In this document: one piece after another, positions 15,498 to 23,504 of the stretch
Layout: every line of letters starts with the position of its first letter
Position numbering within the stretch: the first letter of the stretch is position 1
Notes under the pieces: generated by a model
Told to the model about the DNA's origin: nothing
Seen by the model: the letters and a program-made list of their open reading frames with translations, nothing else
The model's database searches: none
Origin: Salinisphaera hydrothermalis
GTDB taxonomy: Bacteria > Pseudomonadota > Gammaproteobacteria > Nevskiales > Salinisphaeraceae
NCBI RefSeq assembly: GCF_040361195.1
Contig: NZ_APNE01000004.1
Reading direction: 5' to 3' (one strand)
DNA: 64,000 nucleotides
Position numbers and translations under genes: made by a program

Positions 15498-16391
15498 ATG
15501 GCGCTCGATGACGTGCTCGACCCCAGCCCGGTCGGTTCCGACGACCGATTTTCCTCAAGCTACAAGCCCGCCGCTTCCAAATCGCCGCCCACACCGCGGG
15601 GCTTCCATCGATATCGCAGCGTCTGGATTTCGGATTTTCATCTGGGCACGCGCGGCTGCCGCGCCGAGCGGCTGCTCGATTTCCTGGCCACCGTGCGCTG
15701 CGACACGCTGTATCTCGTGGGTGACATCATCGATGCCTGGGCACTCAAGAATGCCTGGTACTGGCCGGCCAGCCACGGCGCGGTGATTCAGGCCGTGCTG
15801 GCACTGCATCGCGACCACGGCACGCGCATCGTGTACGTGCCGGGCAACCACGACGAGATGTTGCGCGATTTCCTGCCGCTGGATCTGGCCGGCATCGAAT
15901 TCTGCGACGAGTGCGTGCACGAGACCGCCGACGGCCGGCGCTATCTGGTCATGCATGGTGATGCCTTCGACGCGGTCTGTACCGAAGCCCGCTGGCTGGC
16001 GGTGCTGGGCGACTATGCCTATCGCGGCGTGATCGTCGGCAACAGCTGGTTCAATACGGTGCGGCGGCGTCTGGGCTATCCGTACTGGTCGCTGTCGGCG
16101 TTTCTGAAATATCAGGTCAAGAATGCCGTGGCTTATATCGGGCGCTTCGAGGAAGCGCTGGCGGACGAAGCCAAACGACGCGGGCTCGACGGCATCATCT
16201 GCGGTCATATTCATACCCCCTCGCGGCGCGATGTCGACGGCATCGACTACTGCAACGACGGCGACTGGGTGGAATCCTGTACCGCGCTGACCGAGGACTT
16301 CGCCGGGCGCATGTCGCTGTTGTACTGGGGCCGCGGCACCGACGACGAGCTACCGGCCGAGCGCGAGAGCCGCCGGGCGGCTTCGGCATGA
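15498..16391 (+). CDS. plcP: PlcP-like phospholipase C (metallophosphoesterase family)
   Basis: 297 residues. Binuclear metal-site motifs of the calcineurin-like fold are all present: SDFHLGTRGC, GDIIDAW, GNHDE, VMHGDAFD and GHIHT. The spacing and intervening words (WYWPASHGAVIQ, HETADGRRYLV, LKYQVKNAVAYIGRFEEAL, GDWVESCTAL) match PlcP, the phosphate-stress phospholipase C of rhizobia and marine bacteria, often misannotated as LpxH-like UDP-2,3-diacylglucosamine hydrolase. PlcP releases diacylglycerol from phospholipids for non-phosphorus lipid synthesis. The next gene, a GT4 glycosyltransferase, overlaps its stop by 4 bp, the known plcP-agt pairing. I chose ATG 15498 for its AGAGG site; 15441 is an alternative. 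Confidence 0.8.
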   Translation: MALDDVLDPSPVGSDDRFSSSYKPAASKSPPTPRGFHRYRSVWISDFHLGTRGCRAERLLDFLATVRCDTLYLVGDIIDAWALKNAWYWPASHGAVIQAVLALHRDHGTRIVYVPGNHDEMLRDFLPLDLAGIEFCDECVHETADGRRYLVMHGDAFDAVCTEARWLAVLGDYAYRGVIVGNSWFNTVRRRLGYPYWSLSAFLKYQVKNAVAYIGRFEEALADEAKRRGLDGIICGHIHTPSRRDVDGIDYCNDGDWVESCTALTEDFAGRMSLLYWGRGTDDELPAERESRRAASA

Positions 16392-17467
16392 GGATCGCAC
16401 TGGTCACCGATGCCTGGCATCCACAGATCAACGGCGTGGTCCGCACCCTGTCGACGGTGGTCGACGAGTTGACGCAGCTCGGCCACGACGTGGTCACGAT
16501 CACGCCCGATCGGTTCCGTAGCCTGCCGTGTCCCGGCGAGCCGGAGATCCGCCTGGCACTGGCCACACCGGGTCAGGTCGGGCGCCGGCTGGCCGATGCC
16601 CGGCCCGAGGCTATTCATATCGCCACCGAAGGCCCGCTCGGGCAGGCCGCGCGTCGCTATTGTCGTTCCCGCGGCCTGGCGTTCACCAGTTCCTACCACA
16701 CGCATTTTCCGCAATATCTGGAAATGCGCATGGGCGTGCCGCGCCGGCTCACGTTCGCGGTCATGCGTCGTTTTCATGCCGCGGCGGCGCGAGTGCTGGT
16801 GACCACCGATACGCTGGCCGACGAACTGGCCGCCCACGGCATCACCCATACCGTGCTCTGGCCGCGTGGGGTGGATGCGCGGGCGTTCGCGCCGCGCACG
16901 GATGCGGTCGCGATCGACGGCCCGCGTCCGGTCATGGTCTACGTCGGGCGTGTGGCGGTGGAAAAGAATATCGGCGCGTTTCTCGATCTGGACGTGCCCG
17001 GCACCAAGGTCGTCGTGGGCGACGGCCCGCAGCTGGCCGAGCTCAAACAGCGATATCCGGACGTGGTGTTCGCCGGCTGGCAGAGCGGCGACGATCTGGC
17101 GCGTTGGTATGCCGCCGGCGATGTATTCGTGTTCGCCAGTCGTACCGATACCTATGGCCTGGTTCTGCTCGAAGCGCTGGCGAGCGGGTTACCCGTGGCC
17201 GCCTACCCGGTACCCGGGCCGGCGGACGTACTCGGCCATGCGCCGCATGTAGCGTGTCTGAACGACGATCTGGCCACGGCGGTGCGCGGCGCGCTCGAGC
17301 TGTCGCCCGCCGATGCACGGGCGTTCGCCCTGGATTATTCGTGGACGGCCTGCGCCACGCGCTTCGTGGAGCAGGTCGAAGTGCTCGACCCCGCGGTCTG
17401 GGACGGGGCGCATGCCTCGCTGGCCGCGCGGCTGAGCGCCCCGGTCACCCGTTTCATCGGCCGCTGA
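16388..17467 (+). CDS. GT4 glycosyltransferase, Agt/SqdX-like
   Basis: 359 residues. GT-B fold glycosyltransferase with the N-terminal RIALVTDAWHPQINGVVRTL typical of lipid-acting GT4 enzymes (SqdX, Agt, mannosyltransferases), a central TSYHTHFPQYLEMRMG block, VYVGRVAVEKNI, and the nucleotide-sugar EX7E region in FASRTDTYGLVLLEALASG. ATGA overlap with plcP implies tight translational coupling. In the PlcP-Agt route this enzyme adds a sugar (glucose, glucuronate) to diacylglycerol; next to sqdB it could instead transfer sulfoquinovose, as SqdX does. Which donor it uses cannot be told by eye. Confidence 0.8.
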   Translation: MRIALVTDAWHPQINGVVRTLSTVVDELTQLGHDVVTITPDRFRSLPCPGEPEIRLALATPGQVGRRLADARPEAIHIATEGPLGQAARRYCRSRGLAFTSSYHTHFPQYLEMRMGVPRRLTFAVMRRFHAAAARVLVTTDTLADELAAHGITHTVLWPRGVDARAFAPRTDAVAIDGPRPVMVYVGRVAVEKNIGAFLDLDVPGTKVVVGDGPQLAELKQRYPDVVFAGWQSGDDLARWYAAGDVFVFASRTDTYGLVLLEALASGLPVAAYPVPGPADVLGHAPHVACLNDDLATAVRGALELSPADARAFALDYSWTACATRFVEQVEVLDPAVWDGAHASLAARLSAPVTRFIGR

Positions 17468-18521
17468 GGCCGACCACGCGGCGCTCGGCCGAGGCCTGGC
17501 GGGCGGCCTCGATCACGCGCAGGTTGGCCACGGCATCGGCCGGATCGACCGGTAGCGGCGCCGTGCCGCGCAGCGCGGCCGCGAATTCGCGATAAAAAGC
17601 CGGGTAGCTGCCGGCCATGCTCGGCACCATCTCGACGGCCTCGCCGGCGCCGAGCCGGCCCCAGGCGTCCTCGGCTTCGGCGCCCCAGTCCGCGCCCGTG
17701 GGTACCGCGCCCTCGCGCAGGCGATCCTCCTGCGGATCGAGCCCGAATTTCACGAAGCCGGCGCGATCGCCCAGCACGCGGAAACGCGGGCCGAGATCCG
17801 GTGCCACGCTGCTCATCCACAGATGGGAACGTACGCCCGAAACATGCGTGAGCGCGACGAAGGAATCGTCGTCGACACCCGAGTCGGCATAGCCGGGGTC
17901 CAGCTCGGCGTAGACCTCGCGTGCCGGGCCGAACAAGGTGAGCGCCTGGTCGATGAGATGGCTGCCCAGATCGAACAGGATGCCGCCGGCCGCGTCGGGT
18001 GCGGCGTTGCGTTTCCAGCCCGGCTTGGGCTCGGGCCGCCAGCGCTCGAAGCGGGATTCGAAGCGTCGGACACGGCCGAGCCGGTCCGCGTCGATCAGCG
18101 AGCGCAGGGTCAGGAAATCCGCGTCCCAACGGCGATTCTGGAACACGGTGAGCGCGACCCCGCGATCGCGGGCGGCCGCGATCAGGGCATCTGCGTCATG
18201 GGCCGAGGCGGCCAGCGGTTTGTCCACAACTACGGCGAGCCCGGCCTCGATCGCCGCGCGAGCGTGCTCGGCATGCAGGCTGTTGGGGCTGGCGATGACC
18301 ACGGCATCGAACTCGTCGGCCCGCGCGAGCAGCGTCGCTACATCGCCGACGACCGTGACGTCGGGATAGCGCTGGCCGATCTCGGCGGCGCGTTCGGCAT
18401 TAGCGGTCACGATCCCGGCCAGCTCGAGATCCGGCGTGGCATGGATAAGCGGCGCATGGAATACGCGGCCGGCGGTACCGTAGCCGATGACGGCAATGCG
18501 TGGAGCGGCAGCTTCGGACAT
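17454..18521 (-). CDS. Gfo/Idh/MocA family oxidoreductase
   Basis: 355 residues. NAD(P)-binding Rossmann motif AVIGYGTAGRVFHAPLI near the N-terminus, the EKP-like motif as VVVDKPLAAS (about residues 93-102), and FDLGSHLIDQALTLFG in the substrate domain. The GxGxxxR-F-HAP start resembles the YdgJ/scyllo-inositol dehydrogenase-type branch. Substrate cannot be assigned; sugars, inositols or their derivatives are usual. It converges on the glycosyltransferase with a 14-bp overlap. Confidence 0.82.
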   Translation of the reverse strand: MSEAAAPRIAVIGYGTAGRVFHAPLIHATPDLELAGIVTANAERAAEIGQRYPDVTVVGDVATLLARADEFDAVVIASPNSLHAEHARAAIEAGLAVVVDKPLAASAHDADALIAAARDRGVALTVFQNRRWDADFLTLRSLIDADRLGRVRRFESRFERWRPEPKPGWKRNAAPDAAGGILFDLGSHLIDQALTLFGPAREVYAELDPGYADSGVDDDSFVALTHVSGVRSHLWMSSVAPDLGPRFRVLGDRAGFVKFGLDPQEDRLREGAVPTGADWGAEAEDAWGRLGAGEAVEMVPSMAGSYPAFYREFAAALRGTAPLPVDPADAVANLRVIEAARQASAERRVVGLSGR

Positions 18522-18606
18522 GGGCGATCTGATTGATTTGCATGGCGGCCCCGAATGCTGACGCAAAGCCAGGGATTCTGCCAATCGCGGACGCCGCGCA
18601 AAAAAA

Positions 18607-18630
18607 ACCGGCCGTCGAGCGACGGCCGGT
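18607..18630 (-). terminator. Rho-independent terminator of the porin gene
   Basis: Perfect 11-bp stem ACCGGCCGTCG / CGACGGCCGGT with a two-base centre, followed on the minus strand by TTTTTTT. It sits 25 bp past the porin stop codon. Confidence 0.9.
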
Positions 18631-18654
18631 TCGTTGACGAGGCGGCGCGATCGA

Positions 18655-20007
18655 TCAGTCCTTGATCACATCGCCGCTGAAGTACAGGCCCATCTGCAGG
18701 TTATAGCGGGTGTTCCAGCTGCCGTCGTTCGGCCCGTCGAAGGTCATCCCGGCGTTCTTGCCGCTGAGGATATCGGCCCAGACCTGAAGCACGCCGAACG
18801 AGAAGTTCACGCCGGCGGCGTTGAACTGGATATCGCCGGTCGGGTTGGCCGGGTTGCCGGGCAACGCGCTGTTGAACTGACCGTTACCGCCGGTCATTAA
18901 ATAGGCATAGTTGTCATACAGCTGGATCGAATCCAGGGCGCCCCAGTCGACCGGGAAGGTGCGCGCGATGTTGGCCGCGAAGATCTGGCCGGAGGCCGGC
19001 ATCTGATAACCGAAGCCATAGTTCTCGACGGTGATCGAGTCGGTCGGCAGCGCGTTGCCGTTAAAGGACTGGCCGTCGGGGATGTTGTAGCGATAGTCGA
19101 CGTACTGGCCTTGCAGCGTCCACGGCCCGAGTGCGGCATCGACGGCTGCGGTGGCAGCCCAGCGCGTGCCGAGTTTGCCGCTCGGCCCGCCGACCTCGAG
19201 CTCGCCGCCGCGAACCGCGCTCGACACCTGCACGCTATGATCCGTGCCCTGGTTGAAGGTATAGGCGACGCGCACGTTGCCGCCGTTGATTTGCTGGTAG
19301 CCGTCGAACGGTTTGGAACCGTACAGACTGTGTTGTCCCAGATCGTCGTTCTTGAAGGCGTCGACGTCCAGGCGCCACGGGCCGTTCTGGTATTTGTAGC
19401 CGAGGCCGGCGGCCTGGTTGTCGGTGAAGCCGGCGAAGTACGTCAGATTGCCCCAGAATGTCTGGTAGCCGAATTTGAGGTTGCCGAACGGCACGTAGAA
19501 CATGCCGCCCTTGAGCTGGTTGTGGTCGTCGAAATCGTAGGCCGCCCAGCCATAGCGCAGATAGCTGTCGTCGGCGAATGCCTTGGGCGACCAGCTATAT
19601 TCGGCGCCATACGACAGTTTGCCGTGGCTACCGTGGACGTTGAAGGCCGTGATGCCAACCAGGGCGTCACCGCTTTTACTGTGGTTCTTGATGTCCGGCT
19701 TGAGCTTGTAACCGGCGGTCACGGCGCCGCCCAGGGTCAGCGTGGTCTTCGGCTTCTGGGTCTCGGCTGTTTGCCCGGCGTTGGCCTGATCGCTGGTCGA
19801 GGCATTGTCGGTCGACGGTTCGGCCGGCGTCTGCTGATTCTTTTTCAGCGTGGCCAGCTGTGCTTTCAAAGCATTCAGCTTTTGCTGCATGGCCTGCAAC
19901 CGCTGTGCTTTGGCGGCGTCGCCGGTCTAGGCCAGCGCCTGGCCGGAACAGAGTACGCCGGCGCCGATCAGCGCAACGGCAAGACGTCGATTGGATACAC
20001 GATCCAC
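18655..20007 (-). pseudogene. DcaP-like outer-membrane porin gene with an in-frame amber codon after the signal peptide
   Basis: The frame runs from a GTG at 20007 (AAGGGGGA five bases upstream) through a 26-residue signal peptide ending SGQALA. It then meets TAG at 19929-19927 and continues in the same frame for 423 codons: TGDAAKAQ, a coiled coil (about QRLQAMQQKLNALKAQLATL), a Ser/Thr/Gln linker, and a beta-barrel beginning TLTLGGAVTAGYKL. Mature porins of this type usually start with Ala-Gln or Gln after the cleavage site, so a CAG to TAG change explains the interruption. The first Met after the stop is at 19899, without a signal peptide. All other features of an active gene (ribosome-binding site, terminator, no frameshift) are intact. 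The lesion could be recent, a sequencing error, or read through by a suppressor. Confidence 0.75.
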
Positions 20008-20320
20008 AAGTCCCCCTTGATTTTTTAAAGATGTCCCTTGGGATCTGTTGTCGTTCGAAACGAGAGCCCCCGTGCTATCCGAGGCTTGTCGGAAGACAGC
20101 GCTGGGCGCGGACTCGCATGCAACAACGACAGGCCCGATGACCGCTCGACTTAGTTGTGAAGGAGCGGGCAAACAAAGCGTTGGGCATGCGACCGACAGC
20201 CCTCCGGTCGGTCGCAGCATGCGCTTCGTGATCACAACCCTAGCATGGGCGGCGCCGCCCCGCTGACGTGCTCGGTCCGCTGGCGGCACGACGACCGGGC
20301 AGACGCGTCTCGCAGCCGGG
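20008..20320. other. Upstream region of the porin gene, no gene seen
   Basis: 313 bp between the porin and the M3 peptidase. It holds a hairpin TGCGACCGAC-N9-GTCGGTCGCA (20188-20216) without a T-run, which could end transcription of the peptidase-side message or act as a leader structure for the porin. A GTGATCACAA core lies at 20229-20238, one base off the TTGTGATCACAA palindromes at 28.35 and 28.57 kb. No convincing -35/-10 pair was found. Confidence 0.4.
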
Positions 20321-22246
20321 TCAGCCCGCGTCCTTCTCGTGGTTGTCGGTTTGCTTGTCGAGGATGGCATTGGCCTGGTCCATCAGGCCGTTCATGTAGG
20401 CCATGAGTGCCTGATAGGGCGCCGCTGTCGCCAGATCCACACCGGCATTCTTGAGAATCGTGTAGCCGCTGTCGGCACCGCCCTCGGACAACGCGTGCAG
20501 ATACGCCTTGCGCACTTTCGCGTCGCCCTGTTCGATATGGCTGGCGAAATAATGCGCCGCGGTGATCGAGGTGGCGTACTGATAAACATAGAAGTCGTAA
20601 TAAAAGTGGGGGATATAGGCCCACTCGATGTCGTCGGCCGGGCCGATCTGGGTGATGCCGTCCTGGGTGCCGTAGTACTTGTCGAGAATATCGCCGTACA
20701 TCCGGGTCAAGCGGGCGCCGGACAGCGGCTCGCCCTTCTGTACGGCCTGATGAATGGCGAGCTCGAATTCGGCGAACTGGGCCTGGCGAAAGAAGGTCCC
20801 GCGCAGCTGCTCGAGCGCCTGACCGATATAGAACAGCTTGGCCTCGTCGGTCTTCGCATGCTCGATCATGTAATGAACGAGCAGCTGTTCGTTGGTGGTC
20901 GAGGCAACCTCGGCGGTGAAGATCGGATAGTCCGCGGTGGCGAACGGCTGGCGCTCGTCGGCCAGCATGGTATGGACGCCGTGGCCCCATTCATGCGCGT
21001 AGGTCGACACGCTCTCGTAGTCGTCGTTGAAGTTCATCAACACATAGGGATGCACGTCGTAGGCGGCGCCGTTCATGTAGGCGCCGGAGCTCTTGCCGGG
21101 GCTCGGGTAGACACTGGTCCAGGGCGAGTTGGTGGCCTTGTCGAGCAGTTGTTCGTAGTGTGCGCCGAGCGGCCGGGTGGCGCGGCGCACCAGCGAGCGG
21201 GCCTCGTCGATGGTGAAGGCGCGGTCGGACTTCACCAGCGGCGGGTAGATGTCGTAGTAATGCAGTTGCTTCACGCCAAGCATGCGGGCCCGCAGCTTGA
21301 GATAGCGATGCAGCGTGTCGAGGTTGTCGTTCACCGAGGCCACCAGCTGGTGATAAACGCTGGTGGGAATATCGTTGGCGGCCGTGGCCGCCGCCAGGGC
21401 GCTGTCGTAGTGATGCAGGCGGGCGTCGATCACGTGCTGGAGCACGGCTTGGTCGAGCAGCGAGCCGAACGTGCCCTCGTACTGGTTATATTTCGACCAG
21501 AACGCCTTGAACACCCGTTTACGGACCTCGCGATCCGGGTTGCTGCGCCATTTGGTATAGCCGGCCTGATCGATCGTGCGTTCCTTGCCGTCGATCTTGA
21601 TCTTCGGCCATTGAATATCGGCGTTCGATAACAATGAGAAGGTGTCGTTCTGACCGTTGACCGGGCTCAGCGCGGCCAGTGCGGATTCCGTCTGGCGCGA
21701 CAGGGTGTGCGGCGCCGCCTTCATGACCTGCGTCAGCATGTACTGATAGTCGGCGAGCACTGTCTCGTGGCTCCAGGATTTGAGCTTGTCCTGATCCATC
21801 GCCACCAGTTCGGGCCGGACGTAGCCGGTCGCCTCGCCGAACTGTGCCGCCAGGCGGTCGGCCTTGTTGCGGCGCTCTTGCGCGCTACTGTCGCGCAGGT
21901 CCTGATCGGCGGCCAGACCGGCATAAACCGACAGCCGGGCGACCGACTTCTGTACGTCCGAGACCGTGTTCAACGCCTTGGCCAGAGCGTCGACGCTGTC
22001 GGTCAGATGGCCAGAGAAGCGCGACAGCGTATCGATGCGCTGTTGGGTCTGGTCGTAAGCGCTCTGCCAGGCCGCGGGCGAGGCATACAGATCGTCCAGA
22101 TTCCAAGTGGTGGGCGTCTGGCTGGCGGGGTGGTCGGCCTGGGTGGTTGAGCTCGATCCCGAGCCGGTATCGGCAGCCAGAGCCGGCACCAGGCCGGCGG
22201 CGAACAGCGCGGTTGCGACCGCGGCACGAATAGCGATGCGAGACAT
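20321..22246 (-). CDS. Exported oligoendopeptidase F-like M3 metallopeptidase
   Basis: 641 residues. Unlike most PepF proteins this one has a signal peptide (AVATALFAAGLVPALAADTG), so it should act in the periplasm. The M3 zinc site AHEWGHGVHTML lies about residues 415-426, with the third ligand in FTAEVASTTNE about 27 residues on, as the family requires. PepF-type N-terminal helices (TTWNLDDLYASPAAWQ) and the C-terminal YQYATSITAA block are present. It cleaves oligopeptides of roughly 5-20 residues. The start has GGAGG upstream. Confidence 0.88.
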   Translation of the reverse strand: MSRIAIRAAVATALFAAGLVPALAADTGSGSSSTTQADHPASQTPTTWNLDDLYASPAAWQSAYDQTQQRIDTLSRFSGHLTDSVDALAKALNTVSDVQKSVARLSVYAGLAADQDLRDSSAQERRNKADRLAAQFGEATGYVRPELVAMDQDKLKSWSHETVLADYQYMLTQVMKAAPHTLSRQTESALAALSPVNGQNDTFSLLSNADIQWPKIKIDGKERTIDQAGYTKWRSNPDREVRKRVFKAFWSKYNQYEGTFGSLLDQAVLQHVIDARLHHYDSALAAATAANDIPTSVYHQLVASVNDNLDTLHRYLKLRARMLGVKQLHYYDIYPPLVKSDRAFTIDEARSLVRRATRPLGAHYEQLLDKATNSPWTSVYPSPGKSSGAYMNGAAYDVHPYVLMNFNDDYESVSTYAHEWGHGVHTMLADERQPFATADYPIFTAEVASTTNEQLLVHYMIEHAKTDEAKLFYIGQALEQLRGTFFRQAQFAEFELAIHQAVQKGEPLSGARLTRMYGDILDKYYGTQDGITQIGPADDIEWAYIPHFYYDFYVYQYATSITAAHYFASHIEQGDAKVRKAYLHALSEGGADSGYTILKNAGVDLATAAPYQALMAYMNGLMDQANAILDKQTDNHEKDAG

Positions 22247-22415
22247 CGTGGCCTCCGAGGATCGATAAGAAGAGCAGATCACATACGGTCGGTTCGCAAG
22301 CAAGAAGCAAGCCGGGTGGACCTGACGCAGGCTCGCGGTATATCCATCAGATTAGGGCCTGATGAGGTTTTGTACGAGTCCGAGCGATCTGCCCCGTCCG
22401 GTATCGGTCAGCGGG

Positions 22416-23447
22416 CTACGGGGGCGGCGTCGGCGTGCCTTCGGGCGCCGGTAGATGGCGCCGAATCGCGTCGGAGAAATCAGGGCTGGCCTGGCCGTCG
22501 ATATCCGAGGCAATCGCGACGTCGTTGATACAACAACGACGCCGGAGCTCCGCCATCGAAAGACGCGTATCCAGGGCATCGAGATCGTAGAGGTATTCGG
22601 GCAGATGGCCCGACGCCAGCAGCCGCCAGTTCCAGGGCAGGCCGGGCACGATCGCCTTGACCATGTCGTAGACCAGCGTCGTGCAGTTGGACGTCAGCGT
22701 GTTGTAGAAGCGCGGTCGTCGCTCCAGCGTTTCGGCGGTATCCAGATAGGCCTCGAACAGGGCGCGTATGCCGGGACGCGGCAGGGCGACGCGATACAGA
22801 TACACATCTTCGCGACGGGCCGTGGTGCGGGTACGCACGATATCGCGCTCGTCGGCGGCCACCAACGCCAGCTCGCATTGCCTAAACAGGCCCCCGATGG
22901 CCGAGAACTGCTCCCCCGTCAGACGCCGGACCTCGACCGAAAACACCAGATGCCGGCCGTCGGCGAACGCGAAAGAAACCAGCGTATGGGCGATGGTCGG
23001 CCCCATCCAGTACGAGGCCACCATATCGACCGCGACGAGCTGGTCGAGATCGTAATCGCGGGTTTCCCAGTTTGGGGTGTAGTCGTCGCGCGTGCGCCAG
23101 TGGAAGTTGCGGACGTTGTGCAGGCGCACCCGGGCGCCGTTACGTTCCACGTGGAGCACGCGCTCGACGTCGTCGGCCCAGGGTCGGTCCGAGCGCGGCC
23201 GGATTTGGGCCCACCACAGCGCGAACATCAACCCCGCGATGGCGAACACGGCCGGGCCGACGCGATCGGGCACGATCAGCCCGACGAGGCCGGCCAGCGC
23301 CGCGGCCCACCACGCCACGATCAAGACAATGCGTAGAGCGCGCGGGCGGGGGCCGCGAAACCATAACGCGCCGGTGCCGTAGCCGGCGACGAGCACGACG
23401 AGCAGCCCGGCGACGATGCGGGCCGCCACGAGTAGCATGGCGCTCAT
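22416..23447 (-). CDS. DUF4105 (Lnb N-terminal-like) membrane protein
   Basis: 343 residues. Two or three hydrophobic helices occupy residues about 5-85, followed by a soluble domain with the DUF4105 landmarks: VHNVRNFHWRT-type block (here LHNVRNFHWRTRDDYTPNW), SFAFADGRHLVFSVEVR, and the conserved cysteine in YNTLTSNCTTLVYDMV. The domain is a papain-like NlpC-related fold found at the periplasmic face of lipoprotein intramolecular transacylase (Lnb) relatives and in stand-alone proteins like this one. The reaction is unknown. The gene is 57 bp downstream of opgD in the same direction. Confidence 0.78.
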   Translation of the reverse strand: MSAMLLVAARIVAGLLVVLVAGYGTGALWFRGPRPRALRIVLIVAWWAAALAGLVGLIVPDRVGPAVFAIAGLMFALWWAQIRPRSDRPWADDVERVLHVERNGARVRLHNVRNFHWRTRDDYTPNWETRDYDLDQLVAVDMVASYWMGPTIAHTLVSFAFADGRHLVFSVEVRRLTGEQFSAIGGLFRQCELALVAADERDIVRTRTTARREDVYLYRVALPRPGIRALFEAYLDTAETLERRPRFYNTLTSNCTTLVYDMVKAIVPGLPWNWRLLASGHLPEYLYDLDALDTRLSMAELRRRCCINDVAIASDIDGQASPDFSDAIRRHLPAPEGTPTPPP

Positions 23448-23504
23448 CGCCGGGTGGCGCCGTTCGACGGCCTGGTCGTGTGCGCCGCGGTGGTCGTCAC
23501 GGAC

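Noticed and set aside
15498..16391. UDP-2,3-diacylglucosamine hydrolase (LpxH) for lipid A
   Set aside because: The WYWPASH, QVKNAVAYIG and GDWVESC words and the adjacent glycosyltransferase fit PlcP better.
19927..20370. Separate small gene encoding a signal peptide
   Set aside because: It is the N-terminus of the porin in the same frame; the TAG between them explains why two reading frames appear.
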